Shown here: piece by piece, positions 35,984 to 47,797 of the stretch
Numbering within the stretch: the stretch's first letter is position 1
Layout of the letters: each line of letters begins with the position of its first letter
From: Helicostylum pulchrum
Taxonomy: Eukaryota > Mucoromycota > Mucoromycetes > Mucorales > Mucoraceae
Direction of reading: 5' to 3'
Assembly (NCBI GenBank): GCA_025677825.1
Contig: JAIXMO010000085.1
Coordinates: 1-64,000, forward strand
Length of the DNA stretch: 64,000 nucleotides
Notes under the pieces: model-generated
Told to the model about the DNA's origin: nothing
Databases searched by the model: none
The model's input: only the letters and a program-made list of their open reading frames with translations
Made by a program: the position numbers and the translations under genes

Positions 35984-37424
35984 GTTGGGTTCTACAAGTT
36001 TTTACAAATAGTATATTAGTTTTCTGTTTATATTTTTTTAAAACTGCAAAATGCAATCCATTCAAAAGCATATTGCATTTCCGTTCCGCCCCCTCCTCTG
36101 TCGAATTTCTCAATTATTTTTGTCCATAGTATCTAGGTATCGTTTGATGAATAATATGAATACTGTTGCTACATGAAAATAGGTTGTCATAGAGTGCAAT
36201 AGACGGATGGATGGATGGATATGATTTATGGGTGATCCATCTTTTTTTGGATTTCTTTATATATCTCTTTTTTATTTTCTCATGTTATTGCATTGTTATT
36301 ATTTTGTATATGCGTATGTCGATTGAGGATGGATGCTATGGTTTTTGAATGGATGCATGCATGTAGGTATCTTTAGACTTACCGATGCGGGGAAAGAAGG
36401 AATTATAGACTCTGGCGCTCGTTTTGACTTGAAAAGCTTCTTGGAATTGCACTTTCAAAATTCCCGCCTCCATATTTTAGATACCGCTTTTCTTGATAAG
36501 GAAATAAGGGTTTCTTTTCTTTTTGATATCCATCGTATCATAGTGTGTTTTATTACTTAAAGACCGTACTTGAGCTTAACTGTATAGCATAATCTTAGGA
36601 TGATATTGTGCGTTGTAAAAGGTAGTAAAGTGACCATGTATATTTGGCAGATTGTCTTCAATCATTGTGTACAATTTACAGTGTTGTATGCGCTCTCTTT
36701 TTCTGCTAGTTTCTTTATTACGTAAATCGTATTCTGGGTTTTGCTGGTACTGAGTATCTCTTCGTGAATTTCTCATATTAATGAAAGATACACGTCTAAT
36801 AGCGTATAACGATTACATATCCTTTTTTTTTTTTGGATAGAGAATGCATATCCGAATATTTTCTTTTTATCATCCTTTTGTTATTATACTCTGCAATTGA
36901 CGATTACGTTTTCTTTTGCGCTTTTTTTACCGTTAAAAAATTATAAGAGCAGCGCTACGACTTACCTAAACACAATTGTTCTATTGTGCTTTCGATACAA
37001 TGGTTCCATTGGTTATTTCCCCTATTTTTAAACTCAAAGAAAAAGTTACAAAGACCTATTTTTTGTATAAAACAGAACCTTTCACTCTTTATTGGCAACA
37101 TTATAATATACTTGTTGAATACCTTTATAAGTATATTTAAGCTGCTTACTTTTAGATACAATACTTATAAATCATACTTATGATATAACTATGCATTGCC
37201 ACTTAGAATAAAACCTCAAAAAAAACAATTGCTTGTTCAACAAACGCATGCATTTCCTCTTATTACAACAGCACCCACATAGTACTGCTCCTAACAAAAC
37301 GTTCTGATCCGTGACCGGGTTTCATTTCGTTCTGTACAACTCCGTTTAATATGTAAAAAGAAAAAAAAAAGAGACACCCTGCTTCTGCCCTTACTCTTGT
37401 TTCCCGGGGAAGTCTGTTATATAT
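35984..37424. other. Intergenic region between divergent RPS10 and the TrhO-like gene
   Basis: 1.4 kb expected to hold the RPS10 upstream exon and promoter. GGAT tetranucleotide run near 36205-36222. A 66-codon ATG frame on the minus strand (36776..36576, MRNSRRDTQYQQNPEYDLRN) is hydrophilic and protein-like, but has no recognisable domain, so it is not called. Confidence 0.4.
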
Positions 37425-38796
37425 ATGGCCATAAGCAAAGTAAGAAGAAAACTTATTCAAAATTTTCTGAAAGAAAAACAAGTTTCGGACAACGCTTGGG
37501 AGTGCTGTCAACAATGTTTTTTGTCATTAAGCGACATGGGCCGTCATGTCAACCAACTTCATGAGTCCGAGATCACTGAAAACGAAAAAACCGAGTTGAA
37601 TAAACTGAAAGCTATGGAAGAATATCAAAATAATCTAATAAAATTAAAGCAGAGAAGAGGAGAGAAGGTATATATTATAAAATCAACTTTTTGAAAAAAG
37701 TAACTAATTTATATATATATATATATTTAAGGGTTCATCAGATCCTATATCAGTTGATTGTCAGTGCCAATTAAATGATTACAAGGTCATTTTATTTTAT
37801 AGATATGTATCTATAAAAGATCCTTTACAGTTTGCTTTGGATCATCAACACTACTGTAAAGATATGACAGGAAAGGTACGGATCGCCAGTGAAGGTATCA
37901 ACGCAACACTCGCCGGCACCAACAAGGATATCGACCTCTACCTTAACTGGTTAACCTCTTCTCAACCTTTCAAAGACCTTGAGGATATTACACGCGACGA
38001 TCCTTTACAATTATCCGATCCTTCTGCCCCACGATACAAATTCTTTAAACCTTCCGAGGGTTGTATCCATATATTTGCCGACCTTTCCATCAAACTAACC
38101 GACGAAATCTGCCCTCTTGGTCAAAAAACTGTCGTCCTTGATAAACTCTCTAACCCAGATCACCGACTAGGTAAATTAGCCCCCCAAGATTTCCACAACA
38201 TTTTATCAAAGCGACACCAAGATGATTTTTTACTGCTCGATACACGAAATTACTATGAAAGCAAAATAGGTCATTTTGAAGGTGCTGTGAAACCTGCTAT
38301 CCGAAAATTCAGTCAGTTTCCGGATTACATTGATCGAAATAAAGAGGCCATGCGCGGAAAGAAGATTTTAACGTATTGTACAGGAGGTATTCGATGCGAG
38401 AAGGCAACAGCTTATATGCGACAGGTGTTACCGCAAGATACCGAGATTTTCATGTTGGACGGTGGTATACATAACTATATCGAATGGTGTAAATTGAATA
38501 AGAATCAAATGGAAGACGACCCGGTTTGGCAAGGAAAGAACTATGTATTTGACGCACGACAATCGTTGTGTCTAAATAATGGATCTGTTGTTAGCACCTG
38601 TCAGAAATGTAATACAAGGTGGGATCAATATAATAAATGTAGTACTACTGGGTGCCACTTATTAGTCTTATTATGTGATAACTGCTCTTTACAAGACGAT
38701 AAAGTATTCTGTTGCGAGGACTGTAAAAATAATCAACAGACTGGATTATGTAAATGTGAACAACAACGTCGTATTGAAGAACTAGAAACAATTTAA
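37425..38796 (+). CDS. TrhO/TSTD2-like rhodanese protein (tRNA U34 hydroxylase family) with N-terminal C2H2 finger
   Basis: Exons 37425..37667 and 37732..38796, phase 0, 435 residues. Order: C2H2 finger at residues 28-46 (C28-x2-C31-x9-H41-x4-H46); a ferredoxin-like N domain of the UPF0176 type (ILFYRYVSIKDP, GKVRIASEGINATLAG); the linker PSAPRYKFFKPSEG; a rhodanese domain with LLLDTRNYYESKIGHFEGAV and active-site Cys297 in YCTGGIRCEKATAYM; and a Cys-rich C-terminus with paired CxxC motifs (CQKCNTRWD, CDNC, CCEDC). Bacterial TrhO makes 5-hydroxyuridine at tRNA position 34; human TSTD2 shares the layout. The tRNA role here is inferred from family. Confidence 0.85.
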
Positions 38797-38997
38797 TATT
38801 TATATACCAACTTTTTATTTATATAAAAAAAAAATAAGAAATAATATTTTGTTGGGAAAAAAAATTTTAAAAAAATAAAGGGGAAGGAAGGGGATGTTCT
38901 AAGATACACGGGAAAAAAGGGGTAGTGAAATACAGTATGAAAAAGGGAAATATATAAGAAGAAAAAAATGGGTGGAAAAAAAAAAAAGAAGGGTATT

Positions 38998-41900
38998 TTA
39001 CAAAATATTCCATTCGGGTGTTGGTTGCTTAGGGGTGGCGTTTGCTTCACACCATAATTCATCTTCTTCACTTTCGGGATCATCCATCCACTTTGTATGT
39101 TGTTCCTTACCAAAGTTACTTGCTTCCGTATTCAAGACCGGAAGATCTTTACGAGGAGGGGGAACAGGAGACTCACCTGCAGGTTTTTGCAAAGGAATGA
39201 TACGAGGTAAAGCATTACTTTGGTGCACAGAAGTTGTATAAGCAGACATATCAGGAACATCATCACGTGCCATCGTTTTGGATCTTGCACGTCTAGGAGG
39301 CGAAACACTGGATGTGGCTTCTGGAACAACGTTAATGACATCTTCTCCAATTTGTAAAACCGGAACAGGGGGCAAAGGCTCAGATGGAGGAGGTGTGGGA
39401 GGAGGCATAGGCCAGCTCGCAGTCTTGCTTTCCTTTGTACCGTAACCTGTTGAGCTATTTCTTAAACTAGACCGCTTGTTGTTTCTTTCCATCTCACTAC
39501 CAGAGAGTGATGACTCTGTAGACACAGGTCTTGTCGATTGAGATTGCACAGACGAGTACGAGAAATGTTTGATTTCTGCAACCTTTCTTTCTTGTTCTTC
39601 TTCGTCCGAATCAAAGCTAACCGAGGAGGAAATGGTATCAGCGGGGCTTTGAGGTGTACTGGTATTAGCGTTGATTACATTACGATAATGACCATGGTAT
39701 TGATGTTGTTGGGTATGTGCATCTTCTTCTTCATCCGTGGAATAACTCAGCATCATAACTTCAGCTTCTTCATCATCGTCTTCAGAAGAAGAGAACATAT
39801 ATTCACGAATTTCATTGATATGGAGACGAGACTCATTTTCATGAGGATGGAAATAAGTATTTGTGACAGCTGCTTCTGGTACAACAGATGTAGGAGACAT
39901 CGAAGCTGCTGCTGAAATCACCTCTCGACTATTGTTACGACTGCTCATAAACTCCATTAAAAGAGTATCCTTTTCCAAAATTGTCTGGTTAAGCTCCATC
40001 ATTTGTGAATCCGTAGCCATCTTTTGCGTCTTGAGTCGGTTCTCCATTTCAGTAACAGTCCGGTTCTTGTCTGCAACTGCTTCAGCGATGGCCTTGTCCT
40101 TGGCTTGCATCATCTCGGCAATAGCTTGATCCTTTTCTTGAACTGCGGCAGTCAAAGTAGAGATCTGTTCGCGAAGATCACCAAACACCTTTTCATGCTC
40201 ACTAGCTACAATTGCAGCAGTAGCAGCAGCAGCGGCCGTAGCAGTAGCGACAGCAGCAGCAGTCGAACCATCAGTAGAACCCATAGAACGCTGACCAGAA
40301 TCCGTCGAAGCACCACTCTGTAAATGTTTCAATTCTGCCTCATGCTCAATTTGTTTCTTGTTCAACAACTCCTTGATATCCGAATCGATCTTTGCCTTGA
40401 AACTCTCAAACTCGTTTTGAATTTCCGTCGACACCGCCATCATCAGCGTCATCTGACTATTGCACATTTCCAACTCTGCTCTCAAAGAAACAATCGTACT
40501 CTCCATCAGCTCCTTTTGTGTATTGAGAGCCACCAACTCTTGACGCAGCGCCTTCATTTCACCTTCCGTAGCTTCCAAGTATCCAGCTTCATTGGTCAAC
40601 CGCGTAAGACACTCCAAATTAATTTCGTACTCGCCCAGCAGTTTATCTTGCTTTACAATCAGTTCAGCCAACTCGCGTACACGCTTGCTTTCAACCTCCT
40701 TTTCTTCAACAACAGCAGCCATACCCTCACGCGCAACCTCGCCGTTTTGTTCCAGCTGACGCTTATAGAACTCAATATCTTCATTGGCTCGGTTTAATCG
40801 AGCGTTACTTTGAGCAAATTGGGTCTTGAGTGTCTCGCACTGAAACCAGAGAGACGCAGCAGCACCTTCCTCACGAGCAACTTCCGCGTTCTTGTCCATT
40901 TGACGTTTATAGAACTCGATATCTTCATTTGCCTTGTTCAGCTTGGCGTTATTTTGAGCAAACTGTGTCTTGAGCGTCTCACACTGAAACCAGAGCGAAG
41001 CAGCCGCACCTTCATCACGCGTGATCTCTGCAGACTTTTCCATCTGACGCTTGTAAAACTCGACATCCTCATTCGCCTTGTTAAGCTTTGCGTTCGTTTG
41101 CGCAAATTGAGTTTTCAGTGTCTCGGTTTCAAACCAAAGAGACGCAGCAGTGCCTTGATCACCAACGACTTGTGTATTATTCTTCTGTTGACGCTTATAA
41201 AACTCGATATCCTCATTTGCCTTGTTGAGCTTTGCGTTCGTTTGCGCAAATTGAGTCTTCAGTGCCTCGGTTTCAAACCAAAGAGAAGCAGCCGTGCCTT
41301 CATCGCGAGCAACTTGAGCGTTCTTTTCCAGCTGACGTTTATAAAAGTCGATATCTTCATTTGCCTTGTTGAGCTTTGCGTTTGTTTGCGCAAATTGAGT
41401 CTTCAGTGCCTCGGTTTCAAACCAAAGAGAAGCAGCAGTGCCTTCATCACGAGCGACCTGAGCGTTCTTTTCCAATTGGCGCTTATAAAAGTCGATATCC
41501 TCATTTGCTTTACTGAGCTTGGAGTTGCTTTGAGCAAACTGGGTCTTTAAAGTTTCACACTGAAACCAAAGAGAAGCGGCTTCATCAATACTGGGAGTTC
41601 TTGTGGTGGGACTCGTTGGCATATAATCCGTTGAAGTGCGATTAATAGGCGAAGGTGGTACACTTGATGTAGTACTTGATGTAACAGAAGATCGAACTGA
41701 AGTCTTTACATCGTTTAAATCCAAACTCGACATTGAGTTTTTTGAAAAATACCCAAAACTGTTTGTTTGCTTGACAGACGACTCTGCTTCCAAAGCGGCA
41801 CTAATATCATCCGCCATTTTCTTATTGTTTCCAGATAACGTACGAGCACGGTTACTGTTAAATACAGGTGATCTTGGCGAGGTAGGTTGTTGAGGTGGTG

Positions 41901-42246
41901 GCGAAGAAAGAGACTGTCGGATGCCTGGTATATAATCAGCGTTAGGACGGGGAGAAATATCAATTTTATTCATCAATAAGAATCGTTGACGAGGGGAAAG
42001 GGGAGGTTCGGGGGGTGGTGTAATTCTTTTATTTTTATTTTCGTTAGTACCTCCTGAATTATCTTCTTGAACAAATTTATTAGACCACACTGATGATACA
42101 GCTCCAATGTTCTTTAATCTAGCTAATTCCTTATCAACTACTTTAGGTGCTGGCTTATTACCACTAGCAGCACTACTGTTAAAAATAGTAGACCGCTGCT
42201 TTAACCAAGAGGCGTTATTCCCGTCATTCTCTGAAATAGATGTCAT
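38998..42246 (-). CDS. Large coiled-coil protein with six tandem 48-residue repeats
   Basis: Single exon, 1,082 residues. The N-terminal ~220 residues are Ser/Pro-rich and probably disordered. Residues ~221-508 are six consecutive 48-residue units, each starting AASLWF and containing LKTQFAQ, NKANEDI and FYKRQ. At DNA level they are 144-bp repeats starting near 41584, 41440, 41296, 41152, 41008 and 40864. A further coiled coil follows (~509-760) with an Ala-rich run, then an acidic, Ser- and Pro-rich tail ending DPESEEDELWCEANATP. No enzyme or membrane segment. No family recognised; the build suggests a scaffold (polarity, cytokinesis or vesicle tether), which is inference. High repeat identity implies recent unit expansion or gene conversion. 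Confidence 0.85.
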   Translation of the reverse strand: MTSISENDGNNASWLKQRSTIFNSSAASGNKPAPKVVDKELARLKNIGAVSSVWSNKFVQEDNSGGTNENKNKRITPPPEPPLSPRQRFLLMNKIDISPRPNADYIPGIRQSLSSPPPQQPTSPRSPVFNSNRARTLSGNNKKMADDISAALEAESSVKQTNSFGYFSKNSMSSLDLNDVKTSVRSSVTSSTTSSVPPSPINRTSTDYMPTSPTTRTPSIDEAASLWFQCETLKTQFAQSNSKLSKANEDIDFYKRQLEKNAQVARDEGTAASLWFETEALKTQFAQTNAKLNKANEDIDFYKRQLEKNAQVARDEGTAASLWFETEALKTQFAQTNAKLNKANEDIEFYKRQQKNNTQVVGDQGTAASLWFETETLKTQFAQTNAKLNKANEDVEFYKRQMEKSAEITRDEGAAASLWFQCETLKTQFAQNNAKLNKANEDIEFYKRQMDKNAEVAREEGAAASLWFQCETLKTQFAQSNARLNRANEDIEFYKRQLEQNGEVAREGMAAVVEEKEVESKRVRELAELIVKQDKLLGEYEINLECLTRLTNEAGYLEATEGEMKALRQELVALNTQKELMESTIVSLRAELEMCNSQMTLMMAVSTEIQNEFESFKAKIDSDIKELLNKKQIEHEAELKHLQSGASTDSGQRSMGSTDGSTAAAVATATAAAAATAAIVASEHEKVFGDLREQISTLTAAVQEKDQAIAEMMQAKDKAIAEAVADKNRTVTEMENRLKTQKMATDSQMMELNQTILEKDTLLMEFMSSRNNSREVISAAASMSPTSVVPEAAVTNTYFHPHENESRLHINEIREYMFSSSEDDDEEAEVMMLSYSTDEEEDAHTQQHQYHGHYRNVINANTSTPQSPADTISSSVSFDSDEEEQERKVAEIKHFSYSSVQSQSTRPVSTESSLSGSEMERNNKRSSLRNSSTGYGTKESKTASWPMPPPTPPPSEPLPPVPVLQIGEDVINVVPEATSSVSPPRRARSKTMARDDVPDMSAYTTSVHQSNALPRIIPLQKPAGESPVPPPRKDLPVLNTEASNFGKEQHTKWMDDPESEEDELWCEANATPKQPTPEWNIL

Positions 42247-43227
42247 ATTTAAAGGAAAGTATACAACAAAATAAGTATATATAAAAAAAAGAAAGATATA
42301 TATATAAAAAAAAGTATAGAGGAGAGAGAGAGAGGGGTCAAATAAACTATTTGTAAAAAAAAAAAAAAAGATGTGATATATAAATTAGCGGAGAAAAAGC
42401 GGGTTTTCCAAAATATTTTTATTAAACACTTGAGCGGAGCCAGTAAAGCAGTAAAAAGGAAAGTTAACACATGTATTTCCAGGAACACACACACACAAAG
42501 AAAACTTAGACGAGAAGTTATTGGAACCAGAAGAAAGAAAATAGTGCTATAAACCCTATAAGCTGTGTGTTTTATCTATTTTCGGTGTGTAAGATGTTAC
42601 CTATTACCTCACATGTCCTTTACTATTATATACACAATAGCATACAAAACCTTGGTAAAACAAATAGACCCTGACTGTACAAATTTGTAATAATCCTGGT
42701 AATTTTAGTAAATAATTATATTCGAGTTCCTTTCTTGTTACAAATAGTAAAAAGTAACCTTGTTTCATGTATTATTATTTTATTTTTTCGTGTCTTATGC
42801 CAGTTTCCTTTTTTAAATCGCAATTATATATTGTACAATGTAGCAATATCATAGATTCTCCTTTTTAGCTTCAAGTAATTATTAATTATAGCAGTAAGCA
42901 TCCAGTGAAAAAAATAAAAAAAGATATGTAGGTGGTACACATTTCTTTCTTTTTTTAAACACAAGTAACACATTGCAAACATTATACAGTTAGAAAAAAA
43001 GGGAATTATAATTATGAGGTATGTGGGTATAAAGCATATGATATTGCTTACAAAAAAAAAACTTGTGTCGTAAGAGGTTTTTTTTTTAAACCTGAGAAAA
43101 AAATGGTCTTACAGAAAAACACGTTTTTCATTGTTCTATTTGATAATTGAAGCTATTTATGACTTTGATCGTGATGGAAGCTATTTTTGATCACTTTTGC
43201 TTTTATAGTGAGCAAACATACATCATC

Positions 43228-43258
<31 letters not shown>

Positions 43259-44247
43259 TTTTTTTAAGAAAGCGATTCGGAATTACTCCGATTCATTTGT
43301 ACTGAAATCGCGCATAAAAGATATACACACATATGATATAATGTAAATTACACATCTTTTTCTGCTTTTATCTAAAGAGAAGAAAAAAAAAAGTGGTGCC
43401 GGAAAATTACTCACTTATAAATAGATATTACGTGTGCAAAAAGTGATGCAGATCTATAAATGCCTGAACCGAGCTTCGCAATATGTTTTCTCGATTCTAA
43501 CCCAGTTTTTTATGTCTTCTTGCTCTCTTTTGTTTGGTAATTAAAAACGTTTCACAAATTATAATATTCCTTTTTTACCGTGTAACTTTTTTATAGTTAA
43601 TGAATTCGTTAAACCACGTCTGTAATTTGATGGATTATATTTTAGCATAATTGCATTATTTATTTTTATTCAAAAACTATACTAATTTCTATTTATACAA
43701 CGCAATACTATTTTCCAGAAATTATTAAACTAAATAACTGCGCAAAACAGGGTCTATTATTTACATATTATGTGGCTCAAATAAACTCGTTTATTCTGGT
43801 TTAGAATTCCACATGGTTTATTAAAATGCTTGTTTATGTAAATTCACTACGAACAAAGCTCGCGGTAAATTCGCGTTAAAAAAAGGTACCGTTCATAAGT
43901 CGGCACATAGAGAGTAATAAAGATCAATAAAGACTGACTAACTAATGCATTATATTTTAACCGCTCTCCTCTTTATCAAGAATTATCATTGATTACTTTA
44001 TTATTCACTGTGTAACTATCAAGTTAATGAATTTGAAACAGCAGTGATAAAATTGACAGAATGTACAAGAATACTTTTTTTTTTTTTTTTTTTTTGCAGA
44101 TATGCATTATTTTTACAATTTTATTCATTTTATATAACAAAATAAATCATTCACATAATATACACTTTTTATGTATTTTTTTTATATTAGTTTATTTTTT
44201 TATTTTCTTTTCTTATAGACTAAAGAGTTTTAAAAGAGAAAGAAAAT
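42247..44247. other. Intergenic region, no gene seen
   Basis: 2 kb between the promoter of the repeat protein and the 3' end of RPL10. Extremely AT-rich, with a T tract of ~38 broken by one C at 43229-43265 and another of 19 T at 44078-44096. No coding or RNA gene recognised. Confidence 0.6.
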
Positions 44248-44898
44248 TTAGACGAGGAGAGCTTCCTTGAAGTACTTCTTGAGAGGACCAGTTTGGGGAA
44301 CAAACTTGACGTAACAACCATCAGGTCTGAGCAAACCGTTAGCACGAGCCTCAACATAGTCAGCACGAGCAAGAGGAGTGAAACCCCACTTCTTGGAGAT
44401 AATGATCTTTTGTTGACCAGGGAACTTGTACTTACAACGTCTCAAGGCTTCAATAACAACAGGCTTGTTGGAATCCTTGGTACGGACAGAGAAAATAACT
44501 TGACCAATCTTGACACGAGCGACAAGACCGTTAGCCTTACCGAAAGCACCACGCATACCAGTTTGCAATCTATCAGCACCAGCACATGACAACATTTTGT
44601 TGATACGGGTAACATGGTAAGGGTGGACACGAATACGCATGTGGAAAGAATCCTTACCAGAGGTCTTGGCCATATACTTGTTAGCACAAATACGACCAGC
44701 TTCGAGAGCTTCAGCTGAAAGTTGTTCCTTTTCGTTGGAAACCAAATGGATACAGAGAGGGAAATCGTCTACAGAAGCCTTCTTACGACCTAAATCGTAA
44801 ATTCTAAGCTTGGCATCAGGGACACCACGATTGTATCTAGACTTAGGATAAGGCTTATTCTTACAGTATCTGTAACAGCGAGCAGGACGGCGACCCAT
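44248..44898 (-). CDS. RPL10: 60S ribosomal protein L10 (uL16)
   Basis: Intron-free, 216 residues, full length. Begins [20 protein letters not shown] and carries [35 protein letters not shown] (the P-site loop region) and [12 protein letters not shown]. It joins the large subunit in the cytoplasm as a late assembly step with Sqt1 and Nmd3 (known for the family). The lack of introns contrasts with the intron-rich RPS10 and RPS4 in this window. Confidence 0.98.
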   Translation of the reverse strand: MGRRPARCYRYCKNKPYPKSRYNRGVPDAKLRIYDLGRKKASVDDFPLCIHLVSNEKEQLSAEALEAGRICANKYMAKTSGKDSFHMRIRVHPYHVTRINKMLSCAGADRLQTGMRGAFGKANGLVARVKIGQVIFSVRTKDSNKPVVIEALRRCKYKFPGQQKIIISKKWGFTPLARADYVEARANGLLRPDGCYVKFVPQTGPLKKYFKEALLV

Positions 44899-44980
44899 TT
44901 CTAATAAATGTAATAGATTAGATTGCGGGAAAAATAAAAAAAGAAGTTTAACGCTATCATTCTATTTCTCTGCACTCCCC

Positions 44981-44990
44981 CCTTTATATA
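44981..44990 (-). promoter_or_regulatory. TATA box of RPL10
   Basis: TATATAAAGG on the minus strand, 83-92 nt upstream of the RPL10 ATG. Confidence 0.6.
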
Positions 44991-45509
44991 GTTAACCCAA
45001 TATTAGTCATCAGGTCAAGTGAAAAATAGAGGTCACCTTTTAATGACTAATTAAACTAATCTACTCTTTTTTTTTTTGTTTCCGTGATGAGAATTCATCC
45101 CCTTCTCTTTGAATTGAATGTATCGAATTATTGAACATATAAAACCTTTCAAGAATAAAAAGAGAGAGAATAAAAGAAAGCGGTAGAATGTAAATTTGAA
45201 CATTTCAAAGGTGAACCTCTTTTTTTTTTTTTGTGCCCCCCAAATGATAAAATCCATCCATCCATTATAATTATTTTTTTCGTTATCATCCATCTAGTGA
45301 TCCTCTTTTTCATTCTCTTTTTAATAGCGTCATAAAAAAAATCAATAGCTTACCAATTACTAATTACAGGAGATAAAGAAAGAATCAAATAATTCATCCA
45401 GTCGTTACGCTTTGTTACCTTCCTTTCTCCCCCCAAACGCACAACACTCCCCCCCCCCCCTAGTTCGTAGTTTAAATGAAAAAGCCACCAATTCACAAAA
45501 TACTTTTTT
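44991..45509. other. Intergenic region upstream of RPL10
   Basis: About 520 bp of AT-rich DNA with a C tract near 45450-45460. No gene seen. Confidence 0.4.
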
Positions 45510-46580
45510 TTATTTCTTGTTTCTAATTTGAGTTCTTACGGTTAGCTTCAAACCTTGTTTGGCTAAATGCTTTGAAATTTCACTAGACTCTAAAAAGGAC
45601 CTAGTGTTACTAAAACGTCATTTTTGCATATATTTTTCTTTAGTACCTTTCATCCCCGGATAATTCTTGGCTGAATAAACAGTAAAAGGATCAGAAAACA
45701 CACCTGTAATCACCTTGTTGCTGTATCACACGTTAATAACCCACGTAATAAATTCATGAGTTTATGCATAATTATAAATTACTTACATGGCAAGGTGAAT
45801 TAAACTAAAATGTAATCTATATTGACCTGCCATTCGTACACTCAAGTCAGAGAACGCAAAGTAATGTCCCTTTTGGTCATTCAGATCTTTTAGCAGGGTT
45901 GGGGAACTTACCAGAGACCCTATGAGGAACCTCATGGAACGTGGAGCCGGTTCCTCTATAAGATCGAGTTGAATTTGCATATCTTCAGACCATAGAGAGA
46001 CATGAACAACGTAAAAAGGGCTCTCCAGTTCACTATCAGATATATAGAAGTTAGTTACACACACACGTTAACAACGCTAAGCGCCACATAACAACCATTT
46101 TGGCATGTGTAAAAAAAGTTTTTGTTGCTATCCTAGTAGAGGACGCCGGGACAACAACTTACTCTTCCACCATGTCATCTTGGTCACAGTTTAAAACGAC
46201 CAATTTCACAATAGGAGCTGGATCAATTGGACGCCTATCTTTTTCACCATAACCAGACATGCGACACTGTTGAGGTTGTTCTACAACTGCTAACAGATAT
46301 GCACTGTACGAAATTAAAAAAAAAAAAAGGGGGAAATAAATAATTCAATTTGTGTTTTTAAAATCAATATCAATTCTTTACACTTTTACTTTGTATCAGA
46401 GAAAGCAGGTAATTTGCAACTGTTAGTCTGCTGTGGTAATTTCAGTGAAAAGTTCGTTGTAATATCAATATTCGGTTCAAGAAAAGTGAATCCTGTAGGT
46501 TTTGCCAATAGTAAAGAGTCTTCTTCACTGTAATTAATAAGTTTATCAAATAAATCTTCCTCGTTGTTATATTCCGTCAT
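45510..46580 (-). CDS. Velvet-domain regulator (VelB/VosA-like)
   Basis: Fungal NF-kB-like transcription factor linking development to environmental cues. Exons 46580..46390, 46303..46163, 46032..45787, 45720..45647, 45589..45510; 243 residues. The velvet fold is covered from CRMSGYGEKDRRPIDPAPIV through FYVVHVSLWSED, FLIGSLVSSPTLLKDLNDQK, FAFSDLSVRMAGQYRLHFSL and VFSDPFTVYSAKNYPGMK to SKHLAKQGLKL. The last intron is short (45590..45646) and hides the C-terminal 27 residues from simple frame reading. Short acidic N-terminus, no long disordered insert, so nearer VelB or VosA than VeA. Partner choice cannot be told from sequence. Confidence 0.92.
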
Positions 46581-47352
46581 AATGAAATATTTTTTTAAAA
46601 AAGAGAGGGAGAAATAAAAAGTTTTTTTTTTTTTTCTTAAAAATAAATAAAAAAGCCGATCGATCTTACACATTCTGGGCCCTGCTTTATATACGTCTTA
46701 CACACTCTATTTTTTTTTGCAAAACACCCAAACCTGTACTTCTTTAAAAAGCTGAGTTTACATACACTGCAAATCGAAGATTTACCCTTAATACTGTGAT
46801 TTCCACGGCCCCTCTCTCTCAAGCCTACAATTGGAAAAAGGTAATTCTGCCAATAAACGACAGGCATATAAGAACCGAGAGTTATTTTACACATTATCTG
46901 TGTTATAAGAAGGTGAAAACATTTACTGGCAGTATCCATTCGCTTTACAAAAAAAAAAAAAGATTAAATAGATCCATTTTATCAGCCTAAGCTGTATTTA
47001 TTCTATCTCTCTTTTTTTTTTTTTAGCATTTTCGTTTTTTTCCTGTCGCTACAAAAGGACTAAAGCAACTACCAGGTATAAGCTAGCTAAAGGTCATGAG
47101 ACCCGCTTTCTATCTCATTCTAATCCACGTAATTTTTTTCTAAATCTAGAAACCAAACCGTAGATACGGAATGACCCCACCAACTGTGAAGATCTCAGAG
47201 TAATAAGATTTTAACTTTATATTTCCTAAAAAAGGCACATGACAAATAGATAAAACAACATGTTTCTTAAGCTCCGCGCTGGATACATTTTCACTGTTAT
47301 ATTAAAAACTATGCCAAACAACAACATAAACTATCTTTTTCCGAAAAACAAA
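46581..47352. other. Divergent promoter region between velvet and CYSTM-like genes
   Basis: 770 bp. A minus-strand ATG frame of 100 codons at 46637..46939 is Cys-rich near its end (CSVCKLSFLKKYRFGC) but has no matching splice context and overlaps the velvet 5' leader; not called. Poly-A/T runs at 46621-46635 and 46948-46959. Confidence 0.4.
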
Positions 47353-47797
47353 ATGAATTATAATAATAATCAGAATCAACAGTACGGACAAGCACAAGGA
47401 TACTATAATACTACATCTCCTCAACCGCCAGGAAATGTTCATTATGGTCAACAACAACAGCAATACAACTCACCTCAACAACAACAAGGTAAGTTTTTTT
47501 TTAGGGGTCATGCGAAAACAGATCGATTTAAAAAAAAAAAATCTTCTCCTTGTAATCATCGTCAATATTTAACCATTTATAGGTTATTACCAACCTCAAC
47601 AACCCATGTATACACAACAACAACCTACGCAAGATCGAGGAGGAGCCGGAGGAGGCTGTATGGCATGGTAAGTTTGTAAAAAAAAAAAAAAATCGATCGC
47701 GTTTGTTTTTTTTTCTCTAAAAAAAACACACTACTGTAGTATTTCCGGTTTATTGTGTTGTTGTTTAGCAGATCAATGCTGTAGCTTAATTTGTTAG
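47353..47797 (+). CDS. Small Gln/Tyr-rich protein with C-terminal CYSTM-like module
   Basis: Exons 47353..47488, 47583..47667, 47740..47797, 92 residues. The first ~65 residues are Asn/Gln/Tyr/Pro-rich (QQYGQAQGYYNTTSPQPPGN). The end, GGGCMACISGLLCCCLADQC plus CSLIC, is the Cys-rich short membrane segment of CYSTM proteins, which are palmitoylated or otherwise membrane-bound and linked to stress tolerance in yeast and plants. An upstream ATG at 47260 in the same frame exists, but the sequence between is low-complexity and unlike the family. The three exons are short and all junctions keep frame. Confidence 0.8.

Noticed and set aside
36576..36776. 66-codon hydrophilic minus-strand ATG frame
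   Set aside because: Protein-like, but there is no independent support; left as a note in the intergenic entry.
40810..41550. 246-codon plus-strand frame with internal repeats
   Set aside because: Antisense shadow of the six 144-bp repeats of the coiled-coil gene; composition follows the repeat, not a protein family.
40722..41584. Regular 144-bp repeats considered as a CRISPR-like array
   Set aside because: Units are contiguous, coding and without unique spacers, and the DNA is eukaryotic.
43229..43265. Long T tract considered as an assembly gap or terminator
   Set aside because: Long A/T homopolymers occur throughout the window, so nothing singles this one out.
44293..44589. Open frame on the plus strand inside RPL10
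   Set aside because: Antisense to a highly conserved ribosomal protein gene; a codon-bias shadow.
46637..46939. 100-codon Cys-rich minus-strand frame
   Set aside because: Overlaps the velvet gene leader, ends in low-complexity sequence and has no recognisable zinc-finger spacing.
47260..47352. 31-codon N-terminal extension of the CYSTM-like protein
   Set aside because: The added sequence is hydrophobic and unlike CYSTM proteins, which begin with a Gln/Tyr/Pro-rich region.
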